Positions 28,940 to 41,900 of a stretch of 64,000 nt of DNA are shown here, one piece after another. The stretch is taken from contig NC_092568.1 of the NCBI RefSeq assembly GCF_037975245.1, positions 8,107,501-8,171,500 of the forward strand. Direction: 5' to 3'. The stretch comes from Apostichopus japonicus (lineage: Eukaryota > Echinodermata > Holothuroidea > Aspidochirotida > Stichopodidae). The notes under the pieces were generated by a model. It was given only the letters and a program-made list of their open reading frames with translations, made no database searches and was not told the origin of the DNA. How positions within the stretch are numbered: position 1 is the stretch's first letter; each line of letters starts with the position of its first letter. The position numbers and the translations under genes were made by a program.

Positions 28940-29365
28940 TCTATACGTAATATTTTCTACATCATTTAAGGGCCTCAGTTAAATCGTGGTATTTTTATTC
29001 CTGCACTTTCTCTTTAGGCACTCATTGTACTTTACATTGGTTTCGACATAGCCCATAACATTTCCATTGACGCTTTGTAAGGGAGTACTCGTACAGAAGT
29101 GTGCACTGCATGATGCCTAGGCCAGCATATATTGTAACTAGTCTACAGCAAAATGTCCCACTTCAGAATTTGACAGTCATGTTGTTGTTGTATAGGCCTT
29201 TTATTTTCAGCTTTCATTGTTTGATTTTTTCGAATGGAGGAAACTTCAAGGTGTTGATGTTATACTGTTAGGCACTCACCGTAGTAGCCTATCGAGACAG
29301 GTTATAAGAAACTAGAGACATATGGGTGTATGTAAGCGTGTATGTGTGTATGTATGTGTATGTAT

Positions 29366-29452
29366 ATTAGATCCTACTGCAAGCAGGAACTCGCGAATAA
29401 GCCTCAATGGCTTATCAGAGCCGCAAGCTGACCGAAGTCAGTCTCTTACATC
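29366..29452. repeat. Conserved hairpin-rich module next to a TATG-type repeat, copy 2
   Basis: Follows GTATGTATG and repeats the 25041 module nearly base for base: ACTGCAAGCAGG, GAACTCGCGAA, AAGCC...GGCTTATC, CCGCAAGCTGAC, AAGTCAGTCTCTTA. Confidence 0.8.
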
Positions 29453-29638
29453 TCTTGTCATTGACAGTGGTTCATACAATGGGGGGGGGGAAGGGTGGGA
29501 GAGGGAGAGGGGGTTATTCTAGGAGTCTAACTAGAAGCCTGAAAGGTTGTCATTGGCTGCGGCATAAAAAAGTACAATCAGACGCATTTAAATGTGTGAA
29601 GTTCAACGTATCATTGTTAAAAACGTTTCTATAGCCTC

Positions 29639-29756
<118 letters not shown>

Positions 29757-30048
29757 TGTGTGTATTATCTAAGGCCAGGGTAAGCTGAATAAACCACTTT
29801 TTGCATAGCCGTTGCACACCTACTTGTCCCAGAGGAAATCAATAATGGATTTCCTAAATATTACAAAAACCAAGAAAATAAACAGTAACCCTCCATTGCT
29901 GTAGTTCCCATGTGCATGGGTGTATACGAACACTGTGTATATATGATACACATATGCGCACACACGTATGCCACACATCAAATCGAGGGGTCCTCAAATT
30001 GGGCTTCCCTGCCTGACAGTGACTGACGTCCTCGAAATGATAGCTATG

Positions 30049-30213
<165 letters not shown>

Positions 30214-30893
30214 TGCGTGTGTTTGTGTGTGTTTGTGTGACGCCTTGCTTTGTAAATACGATATCTCAAGAAGTGAAGCTTGGATCAAGCTCATATTTGG
30301 TGTGTAGGAGTACGGTACCACATTGAGTAGAGGAAGCGTATTCATTGTTTTGTGTTTTGTTTTGTGCTGCAGGTGAGTATTGCCACGTACAGTACACTGA
30401 CCGATGTTTTTCATGCTATACGGTATAATTGTACATCAAAATAGTGGTTCGGGTCATTTATATTATTTACAAGCAGAAGTCTAGTGCAGTGAAGTCATCG
30501 AAACATCAATGCATTTTGCATTCTGGTTTATAAAATGCAAAGTTATTGAGCGCGAAGAGTTTGGCTTGACTAATCATACGAGATGTTTCTTTCAAGACTT
30601 AGGCCTACAAACCTTTACAAATAAGAGCATTCAGATATAGGCCTATTAATGAATCATTTTTCGATTTATTTTTATTATTATTAACCTGTTAAGCACCACC
30701 TTTAAACCTACAGTCGATATACTTAACATCACAAGTTAAACTATAAATAATCTATAACAGTACGGTAGCTAGAGAGAATCATAAAATATGTGTCAATTTG
30801 AAGAAAAAAAATCGTAGTTTTCATATTCATATCGGCATATTTATAACAAGCTTTATAGATGTATTGATTAATAATGTCTTTGAAATCACTCAC

Positions 30894-30896
30894 CAT
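30894..30896 (-). other. Candidate start-codon exon (ATG|GTGAGT) for the calmodulin-like gene
   Basis: Calmodulin-type genes put the initiator ATG alone at the end of exon 1. Upstream of 24555 on the minus strand, an ATG followed directly by a consensus donor, GTGAGTG, occurs here. A second candidate is the ATG at 31220-31218, followed by GTAATT. Either would imply an intron above 6 kb through long AT repeats. The choice is unsupported without transcripts. Confidence 0.25.
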
Positions 30897-31038
30897 GTTC
30901 CGGGATTTTGGTTTTTCTCGGTTTACGCCTACTCCTTCCATGGATCGGCCGGTGATGACTTTCAAGGTCACTTTCGATTCATATGCAAATTACACAAATC
31001 GAAAAATGTCTCTTAAATGAGTGATTCGTTTTGTATCT

Positions 31039-31040
<2 letters not shown>

Positions 31041-31090
<50 letters not shown>
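31041..31090. repeat. (TA)n microsatellite
   Basis: About 50 bp of TA repeat. Confidence 0.95.
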
Positions 31091-31094
<4 letters not shown>

Positions 31095-31572
31095 CCAGCT
31101 GCAGCGTTGACTATTTCTGGCAAGCTGTGCTGTAGGATAATATCAGCTTTTTGCTGACCTGCCCCATTAAGTTTTGATAACGTGCAGAGCCGCTGACTGA
31201 TCTAGCTGTTTATAATTACCATGCAGTCACATCTGCTAACTGTAAATTGCTTTATAGTCTATAGAATTTGCCTGCAAATCTATTCGCATTTTGCAACACT
31301 TTTAAACAATCTCAAATTTTTTTTAACTGTGTATTAGCCTATACATTCCTGTAGAAGTATCCAGAATACGGCTTACGGTTGGATGTGCTACTATACATTA
31401 CTGTGTGAAATAAGGTTATCTTCATCGCATACCCGCATGTTGAATCCAAATATTACTGATCAAGTATGAAAAATGCGGGTAGATGACTTGAGAACGATAA
31501 ATAGATAGAAAAATGAGAAAAAAGGAAAGAATGAATAACATGAATGAATGAATGGATGTATGGATGGATGAA

Positions 31573-31890
31573 TGACGAGCGAACGAATGAACGAACGAAA
31601 AACGCCCGCACGAAGAACGAACGAACGAACGAACCGAACGAACGAACGAACGAACGAACGAACGAACGAACGAACGAACGAACGAACGAACGAACGAACG
31701 AACGAACGAACGAACGAACGAACGAACGAACGAACGAACGAACGAACGAACGAACGAACGAACGAACGAACGAACGAACGAACGAACGAACGAACGAACG
31801 AACGAACGAACGAACGAACGAACGAACGAACGAACGAACGAACGAACGAACGAACGAACGAACGAACGAACGAACGAATGAACGAATGAA
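31573..31890. repeat. (GAAC)n tetranucleotide microsatellite
   Basis: About 300 bp of CGAA/GAAC repeat, with GAAT variants at the right end grading into GAGT repeats. Frames across it (NERT or VRSF repeats) are artefacts. Confidence 0.97.
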
Positions 31891-33608
31891 TGAATAAAGA
31901 ATGCATGAATGAGTGAGTGAGTGAGTGGAGTGAGTGAGTGAATAAAAATGAAAAATAAAATGAACGAACCGAATGAACGAACGAATGAACGAACGAAATA
32001 TCTACAAATGAATGAACAATAACAGTACACTGTGAGAAGTAAGTCAAAGTTACATGAAAGAATTTTTATATAATTTTTTTTTCTTCGCCCTCATAGCAAA
32101 CAGATTCTTGGTTTATACTATATATAAATTCCATGACATCAGAGGTGAGGTAAACCTTTTACTAGAAGAGTAGCGTCAACTGTCCATGCACGAGTAGTTT
32201 CCATTGCTGACTTATAAATGAACTCGCGCATGGCATCAAATCAACTCACAGGGACCTCATCCATTGTCTCCATTAGTATGATCCTAAGAACCGAAGTCAC
32301 CATTCGTATACTTCTCCCAGGAACGATGAATATAAAATGCTTAGCCGTCTCCAAAAGTTGGTATATGAAGGTTAAAAAGGTACTCAATTATTCTCAAAAA
32401 TTCTCCTACCCCCCCCCCCTCTTTGTTGTTGTTTAATTTGCCTACAAAATTACGCTGACACTTTACCAGTATTTTGTAATGTCTATACTGCAAACTCTAA
32501 ACCATTATAATAGAATATTTACACAAGTGGATTGCAAACTGAACCCGAACTGAATATTATAATATCATCAGTCAAATGCTTAACTATAATAAAGATACTA
32601 AACAATATATGAAAAACTATAGCCATTTAATCTAACCTACATTGAATTTAATATGAGGAGTATTGAAAGTACTTACGGTTATGGGTCCAACATTGTGATA
32701 TTTATTTAGTCATTATGTATTGTTATATATGATACTGTCAAGCACTACCAGTTACTGTAGTGCACTCATATTTATTATTTAGTTGGTAGGCCTACTAAGT
32801 GTCGCCTGTTAAGTCTATGTTCAGATCTATTACGTATGCTACACTTCTACTAGTTGTCATGGGGATATGAATAGCCGAACTTTCTGTGGACCATATGTTG
32901 AAAGAGTAGCAATATGTAAGTAGCCATATTGATATATTGTGTATTTTGTGAACCGAGACACAACTGAGATAGTTTTGTAAGAACATTAGAGTATGAGCAT
33001 GTCTTTAGCCCTATTAGTCATACTTAATTGTTACAGACTTCATCTGACCAGATATAGCTGGTAGGCTAGTTGATACAGTCTCCGCTTTGTAGCCTACTGT
33101 TAGTCCCAGGTACCTGCAGCCTAACGAAAGTTATTTGCCATGGCAACCTGTGGTCTAAGTCAGTAGCTGTGCATGGGTTGAAGTGCATAGCTAGTTTGCT
33201 ACTTGTTGTTGCTATTATTATTATCTGAGGGACTTCCCCATTGGTATGTATTTGTTACTTGTGGACTTCATGAAAGTTATAGAGGGTGAGGTTAGAGTTT
33301 GTCACTCGTTTCTTTCTGGATATGTTCGTCGTGGAACTATATAGGACAACAAGGCTTCTTTTTATATTATATTGCGACATTCCAAGTTTAAATACTGCTA
33401 TGCTGTTTAGGGATAGACAGTCCACTCATTTATTAAGCTCTATATCATTGCTGTGGAGCAACATATATAGTCAAGTATAGTTGCATGTTTAGCAGCCAGT
33501 TGCATATTATTGCATTTGTCTCGAAGGGTTCCCTTTATACTGTTAATATACTCGATAGTTTTACGTATTGTCATGCCGGCTAGGTATGGTAAGATCTATG
33601 GGTAAGAT

Positions 33609-33636
33609 CAGGGAGTTGTTCCATAAAAACTCCCTG
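33609..33636. repeat. Short palindromic hairpin, copy 2
   Basis: Arms CAGGGAGTT and AACTCCCTG (9 bp) around TGTTCCATAAAA-like sequence; a close relative of the hairpins at 15500 and 57997. Confidence 0.75.
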
Positions 33637-36600
33637 GCAAGGTGCACCTAACGTTTCACTCCGTATGAGGTGACCAGATTGAAACTTGAATATGATGTTG
33701 TGTCACCCTTACTTATTATCTTTGTGTACTTGTATATATAAGGTAGGAGGGTATACCCATGTCAAGTTGGGCTTACTGTATATTGTTTCATATTTCATAC
33801 TTATTTTATTTTGCTTATTAATTCGTTTACTTATTGCGGGATATCGTTGACCCCTTGCCCATTGTTTATATTATTTATAATTACTATGCGTTGGCAATAT
33901 CATGTGTGGTGCCCAAGTCACTCCAAGCTGCCATACATCTGCAGTAGAGACGAGCTGTAGAAGATAATTAGAAATTAATTGTATTAATTTCCACACAGTT
34001 CTTAGGTTATGTTGATGTAGTCGACATCTTATACTGAGGCTCTGGTCCTTGTCTGCACCAGGCGACACTCTTAGGAGACATTGTTGGACTCTGGAAACCC
34101 CACTCATGGTCCTGCGAACCGAGGAAACGGATTAGATGCACCCCACCCTAAGCCTACGATTACGTCTGTACGGATCAGACGGGTGCGCCTCCTGCATTAG
34201 TAGATTAGTACCCTTAGTAGTCTATACGTGTTAAATTATGACGCCAATTTATTAATCTTGTTATATGTATTGATATCATAATCCATCTTTACTTGATGGT
34301 GAATAAATAGTATTTATAACCTGAGGATCACAGGAGGAGAATATTGTGTGTTTGTATTCATTTTAATATACTTATATCCTAGTAGAGGTATAGTGCGACT
34401 TGTTGCAGAAGTTGAATCCGGCTTCCCTTGATCTAATGTATCTTTTGGTTTGTTTCCAGCACGGCCTACGTCTTAAACTATGTGTGACAAAGTTCATGGT
34501 CATCTCATTCCTTTGTTTTTCTTCTTGAGATATTAAAAAACAATTAAATTCACCCCTGAACTATCCTTTAACTTGTTTGTATGGAGACTATTCTCACGTT
34601 CCCATGGTTACTTCAATGGAGTGTCATTCATCTATATATCCTGTTTTAATCTATCTAAAGTTCAAATTAAATGTCAAAATGCTTTCAAGTTCAAGATCAG
34701 CATAAGAAACGAGGTCAGTATACGATTCTATGTAGGGTTGAAGTCTTCAGTTGATGTATTTCCGATTAAAATTGAAAGTACCATCTTTCGTTAAATGTCA
34801 TCAGTAGTGCCCATATACATTTTAACATGCTCAAAATGGCTGAAAAGCTTAAAATCACTTTTCCGGGAGGTCTTGATTCTCCAAATTCTTCTCAGACAAT
34901 TTTTAATATAGTGTTCAAGTAGACGTTTCAATGTCTCAGTTAGGCGTACTCCTTGGGGGGGGGGGGTGGTATGGGTGGGTGGGGAGGGAAAGGGAGGGGA
35001 TGGAGAGGGGAGGCAGTAGAGTGCTTGTTGAAATCTAAGCATCAGGGACCATTATTTGACTTTCTAGCATATTAGAGGGGATTTCTTATACTTATAGCGA
35101 GAAATGGAAATTTGATGCCAATAATTATTCTATAATTTGAAATTTAATGTTCGGAGAGATTCATATGTAGGGCTACTGGAAAGCCTGGCAGATATAGGCT
35201 CGAATTGACTTCTTATTATTGTTCAAAGGTAAACGAAAAAAAGAGCCTGTCACTTACATACATAATTACCCTGAATGGTATTGCACTTAATACATTAATT
35301 GTTACAGTTGATCAACTTGATCGATGTTGGTTTCTGCAGCCCCTATCGCATCGAACCCTTGCGATTTTTGTTACACGTAGTTTGGAAGAATCCAGTGCAT
35401 GGGAGGACGATAGGGGTGTTTGTGTGTGGGGGGGGGGGTGGGGGGCATCAGCGAATGTTTGGACAAGAATGGGTTCTGCTTCAAAATTTCAAAATTCCTC
35501 TCTAAGGTTTAAAATATATGTAGGGGAAAACAAGACAATAAGATTAAAGTCAGTGACCAAAAAGAAATACGTTTGTTAAGCTACTCTTTGGTTTTATGTA
35601 AACGTTCACTATCTTGGAATTACATTTGCCTTAAGACAAAGAGAGGATGAGCAGCTGATTAAACTGACAAGGACAAAAGTGAGATAAGCAATCTGTGTTT
35701 CGTAGTCTAGAGTTTTCTGAAGAAATGTCTGTGAAAAGTCGCTGATTGTAGACTATTTATGCATGCTATTGGGGCTATAAGGCTGTCATATACTTGTTGG
35801 TACTATGATATACCAGTAGGTATATATAATCAACTGTTGCTGAGAAACTATAGTCGGAAGTACGCAACACAGTGGCTATTAAAAGCTCTCCCAAGTGAAC
35901 TTAATTCCCCGCCGGCTGGAGTCGACAGGGCCTGGGTTGGTCCAATCACGTCGCAGCTATCATCAGAAGCTGCGTATACAACCTATAGTATACAAGTAAG
36001 ATCAGTGGATGGTCTGCAAGAGAAATGCACAGTAGGATTGTTAGACAACTTACTATAAGAAAAATGGCAAAAATACAAGCAATCCGACTGGAATCAAACA
36101 TCCATTCGATAAACAAGACTGGTCTAAATAAACATGAACAGGGATACAAACAATAGATTCAGCAAATAAGCCTATACACACATCCATCGTACAGCATTAC
36201 GTAATTAGTGAACCGACTTCTTAAATAATAAATCATGCTCTCACCAAATTTAGACTTAAATAAGCACAATTATCTACAATTTTGTCACAAATTGATGCAG
36301 AGCTGTATGTGAGTTCTCATCACTAATGTTATAAGGAGGCTATACAGAGAATTGGCAATGGTAGCCTATATCATCAGTTCTACTGTAGAAATATTGCTCT
36401 ATCAACATGGTCACGAACAGACTGTTGAAAATTCCTTCTTATTATTTGTTGTTGTTGGAATGTTGGTAAAATGAGCTCAGTACCATTCACATGCTGCTTC
36501 AAAAGTCATCAACTGAGGTGAAATCTCTGTCAGCCAGTATCTGATCTCCTACCCTATGGTAGAGAGTCCTTACGAACCACTTTTACAGACAATGTAAGCC

Positions 36601-36639
36601 CTGCATGTCTGAAGCACTCCCACTTCATATCATAAACAA

Positions 36640-36680
<41 letters not shown>
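36640..36680. repeat. (TA)n microsatellite
   Basis: About 40 bp of TA repeat. Confidence 0.95.
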
Positions 36681-36682
<2 letters not shown>

Positions 36683-38163
36683 ACGGAATTTCACTGTGGA
36701 TTTACGTTTTTCACACAGCCTACTGATGAACTAATGGTATCGCTGCACTGACACGATGTTGACCCCCTCAATCAGGAAAACAGGATTAATAATTTGTCTA
36801 TATATTTCAACAACAAAAATATTGCCCGTGCTCTCATATTTCTGTTGTGCCAATCGCACTCTTTGAGAGTTTGTACAACATATATACTCTGGCTAGATCT
36901 GGAATGACCAGCCACTGACCTAGGGTTACCATATACGTCCCACCGAACTTCCGATTAATCGGGATTGTTTTGCACCGAAAACTATATCTTGTCCCAACGG
37001 GAAACTAAATTGTTCCGAAGCTCCCGAAGGTAAGTCTTTATATCGTTCAAAAATATCACTGTTTTTTCCCCGATAAACGTAAACTAAAAAATGGCCCACT
37101 AAAAGGCCAACTACATAAATTGGGTGAGTTCATTCTAAATATGTTATTCGTTTGTGGCTAAGGCATACGCTAATTATAACTACCTATGTCGTAGAAAAAA
37201 AAACTTCTGGTAAACATGAAAATGTTAGGAAATTCGTGTATAAAGCTGTAAGTTTGCCACTATTGGGTATGTAGCTCTCTTAAAAAAAAACCCAGTTTCT
37301 TCAAAGGGGAGACGGACATTGCAACCTGATCAGATCTAACATGACCCGGACACACGCTCTCGTGACCATAGCAACGAAAGCTCTGCGATTGCGCGAAAGC
37401 CTGAACATCTGATACAATGAAAACAATGACATTTTCGACCTATAGATGCACAAATAGGCTATACCGCGGTATTGTATTCGCCGAAGGAAATATGAATAAC
37501 ACAGATCAGATCAGTTTATTATCAATAATATGCTACGACGGATAGAGTGGAAGCAATAGTAGTATAACTGTAAACAATTTAAGGTCAAGCATTGTGATAT
37601 ACCGAACATGATGAGTAAAACAATGACAATAGCAGGCCAATATCAAACAATGGACATTGTTCTTCAGGAATACGCCACCGATGTTTTGAGACGTTTACTG
37701 CATGTATTTATGTTTGTTCCAGTTTGCCAATATACACAAAGTTCATCAGAGTCTCCGTGGATTAAAACAGTACAAGGGTAGACCTACTACTTGCACAGAT
37801 CAGATGCATAGTAATAGTCTTGGCCTATACATCGTATGGTCATGCTGATACGTAGAGATATCTACATAGATAGCTATACGGGAAAAGATCGCGAATAATC
37901 TACGGAAACACAAATACTATTACGGTCTAACTGCACCAAGGTACGTGTATTCGATGTTGGTTAGTCTGATTCATGGCTTTTATCAGACAAGGCCTAGGCC
38001 TAATAGTTACCCATATAAGTTTAATGAAGGAATGTCTCATTATACATTTCGTTAATGACGAAAAATACAACCTTTAACGGTATAACGTTTTGTTCATAAT
38101 AGGCCTATTTGTGTGGAAAGGAACAGTTGCGATATAATGCAAATACGGTATATGCAGACAGCC

Positions 38164-38400
38164 GCTATGGAAAGCTGCTAAGTCGGCAATGAGTATAACG
38201 TGGATCGCAAACTCGGTACTATACTATGATACGGTTAGATTCGTCCGTGCGGCATACACAAACGTTGCACTGAAAGCCAAAGCCACAGTGAATTAATCAG
38301 TTCATACATCATTATTGCGTTTATGCATGCTTATTTCTTCAATGACTCCCTTGTTACCTTTCGGGAAACATTTCATAATGTAGTTTTGATTGTTTCAACT
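38164..38400. repeat. Dispersed repeat upstream of the transaminase gene (copy 1 of 2)
   Basis: Similar in the same orientation to 44462-44670: AAGTCGGCA..TGA.TATAA, GATTCGTCC, GCCAAAGTGAATTAATCAG and ACATTTCATA..TAGTTTTGAT are shared in order. It is non-coding; its origin as a mobile element or local duplication is unresolved. Confidence 0.6.
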
Positions 38401-38897
38401 GAGACACTTAACTGTGTAATTAATCACTCCATTAATGTTAGAGAATACTATGGAGGATGAGTGTCTCGTGAAACATACTCTCGCAAACTTCAAGCAAATT
38501 GCTTACATTTGGAGCGAATACTGATTTAACTTTTAATCTTGGACTAGTTAATATATGATAAAATTTCAATATGCCCTAACCTACGAGTATTAGTAACATA
38601 TTAATACTATATATTTCTAACATACCGAGAATGTGTACGTACAATAGCACATACACAAGAACGAGAAACACAGGTATATATAGGCTAGTTCTGCTAAAAC
38701 ACGAAAACGGGCTAAATAAATAAGTAAACAACCTCCGTGTTGAATACCGACGACGTTCGCGTGATTGTCAACACTTCAATGTGTTTGTTGGTCCTATGCC
38801 GGACCTCTATATACATTGATACAACTCTGAAAAGTTGATAACATTATTCCTGTTTCTGATGTTTTGTGCAGAAATATCAAGTTTGCCTTTGGACAAA

Positions 38898-38948
38898 ATG
38901 GAGAAGGGAGGAAACCTTACTACATGTAAGTATATATCTATATATATA

Positions 38949-38986
<38 letters not shown>

Positions 38987-41900
38987 CCTATATATATGCC
39001 TATATATATACTATATATGCTATATGTCTATACTATATATCTACCATATACGTATATATACATTCGACGGGACGTGTCGTCTCCTCTATTTTTGCAATGT
39101 ATTTTGCTCACCATCAATATTTCTAAATTTTCAATCACTTTCCACACACAATTCCTTCTTAAAAATCAACATAAATTCAAAACCAAACATACATTATACC
39201 CGTATTTCTCTTCTCCATTCAGTTAATGGTACCGGTTCGCCATCGGCCTACCCTGCAGACAAGAAGCTCTTCACCCCAGGACCATTGACCACGAGTGCTA
39301 CTGTCAAGAGTGTCATGCTCCGAGATGTAGGTTCAAGATGTGAAGAGATGAAATCCAACACTAGCTGGATTAGACAGAAGCTGGTGGAGATTGCAGGTAT
39401 ATAGTATAGAGGCATATCAGAATATCTTGTCATTATTATCCTCATATATTATCCCGGTATATTATCCTCTAAATTAACTTATCTATATACAGGTATAGGC
39501 AGGGGCGGCGATCCTGGGGGGGATGGGGGGGATATATCCCCCCCATGAAAATGGGTGGAGGGGATGTAACACACCATATCCCCCCCACCAAATGCCAGGA
39601 ATAAGAATATTTTCATGCCTTCATTTATGCATCATCGTGAATGTACGGCTCTTTTTAGCTTCATTTCTCGCCTATACCATAAACGCAGTGCGATCTTTTC
39701 AAATAAACCGTCTTTATAAAGCAAGAATAGTTGACTGTAGGCTTCATTGGCCCTATAACAACAAAATGTATTATTGCGCCCACGGTATTGATATAGTACA
39801 TATATGCACCCTCATAGTATTCATATAGGCCCTATAGTAGGCCTACACACGTACATGTTCCCTCGAACAGCTGAGAATCTCATGTTACCAGGGTAATGCT
39901 TAATTAGGGGCGTCGGAGCGGTTCGCCGGACCAATATTCACGGCGCAAAAAAAAAAAAAGGAGAAAAAGTAGCACTAAGAAGAAAAAAAGGCAAAAAATA
40001 AAGAACCAAAATGAAAACATACTTCAAAATGTGTTTCAGAAGATTAATCGGGTACAAAAACAGACAAGGGAGAATGCACAGAAGAAAAGCTCGGGAAGCT
40101 CGGGAAGTGCCATTTCCTGCAATCTGGGAGGCATTTTTTCAAAATTTTCTCCATTACGCTACGCGCCAACCAATGGTGGCGCGTAGCGTAGTTTGACCTT
40201 CCAAACGTCCCCCACCCCCCCGATGATTATGGTAGATGGCCACACTCTGATCTTCCGTACCAATCCCAAATAGCTTCCTACGCCCCTGTTAATACACGTA
40301 CGTTTCACCTGGATGCCCTAGCAATCGGTACCTAGGAATGTAACTATGTGTAATTGTGTATTGCATGTGTATAGGCCTATAATAGCCTGCATGAGGCCAT
40401 TTTCTTCATCGAATAATATAAAGAGCTCTCGAACATTCTAACGTAGCGCCTGAAACAAGATTGACAGGGGCAATTTTCCCAAAATAACACCCGAAATTAA
40501 AAAAAAAGTATTTTGGATCCTGATTATGAGATATTTCGGACATGAAATCCCTATTTTAAAGTTGGGTATATGCCGCTTGGAAACCTCGGCAAGTGCCGTT
40601 TCCGGCCATCTAGAGGGTCTGTAAATCCCAAAATTTTCTTGTACGCTTCGCGCCAACTCATGGTGGCGCTACGCTTAGATAGTCAACAAGGTCATATCCC
40701 CCCCACTCGGAAGTACGGATCGCCGCCCATGGGTATAGGGTCTGTTTCAAAATACAGTGGCATACATAGAAAACGTTATCCGAATATGCACTACTATTCA
40801 TGTACCGATATTGTTTACAGTTCGGGAGACGAGGAGAATGGTAATGGGGTATCAACGTTACCCACCCCCCCACCCTCGGGGAACCTAGAATGATCCTGGG
40901 AGTGCCGTATGCCCCGTGAATTCGAGAAACGTCATCGATATACCCCACAAAAATGTCGACATTAAATCGTAGAAATATTACTCATTCGCCCATGACGAAT
41001 TTCTCTTACGTGTCATCATAACGTGATTGGAATATGTAGAAAAGTAAGAAAACACAGTATATGCGACCCTCGAATCCCCGGACTCTCCTCCCCCTCCTCT
41101 TTACATTACCCTTAACATGCTGGGGTATGAACTATAGACGTTATGTCCAGTAGTTCAACATAGTTCAACATTGTTCAGCATGTACATTGCTTTAATAGGA
41201 GTGTCATCTGACAAATATACTTGTGTGCCACTGCAGGGAAGTGGATCTTACACAGTGGAAGCTGTACTAAATACCACTTCAAAGAAAGATAATGCCAGAG
41301 TAAGTATTGTAATAGGATGAAAAAAATTCATTTGAATTATTCCGACACAAACCGATACATATAAAGTTATATTTCGGCATATGGTGGAGGATGTTTGGGG
41401 GGGGGGGGGGTGGTGGAGTTACTGAGAGTTTGAGTTTGAATTTCAAAATGAAATGTTTGACAGTCGATGAATTTACGGTAAAGTTGAGATGTAAATTAAA
41501 TCGTTGTCATACGGAGTCTCATGCAAGAATATGTTGCCGCTATCCCCATTCACCCGAATATATTTCCCCCTATTATAATCGGTTGCTAACCATATACAGT
41601 TTATACTTACAAAGAAGCAATTAAAGACATAGTCGTTCGAAAAAGAAAACAAAAAGCTTGATACTTATATGACGTGTTACATCATATAAGTATCTTGGGG
41701 TAGTGCTGAATGATCACCTGGCATGGGGAGATCATATTGATATATTGGTTAAAAAGTTGAATTCTAGATTGTACTGCCTCCGTAAGATGTCGAATTTTGA
41801 TGTTCGTCATGACATCCTTGAAATGTTTTTTCATTGTACCATTAGCGGGGTTTGGCGTTATTGCTTGATTTGCTGGGGTGGGAATGTCAACAAACATGAA

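Noticed and set aside
31422-32047. Repeating VRSF and NERT frames
   Set aside because: Products of the GAAC microsatellite.
33560-34420. Possible solo LTR with AATAAA near its right part
   Set aside because: No paired copy, TG/CA borders or target duplication could be fixed.
36900-37020. Possible hAT-type end beginning CTAGGGTTACCATA
   Set aside because: No matching inverted end or target duplication was found within several kilobases.
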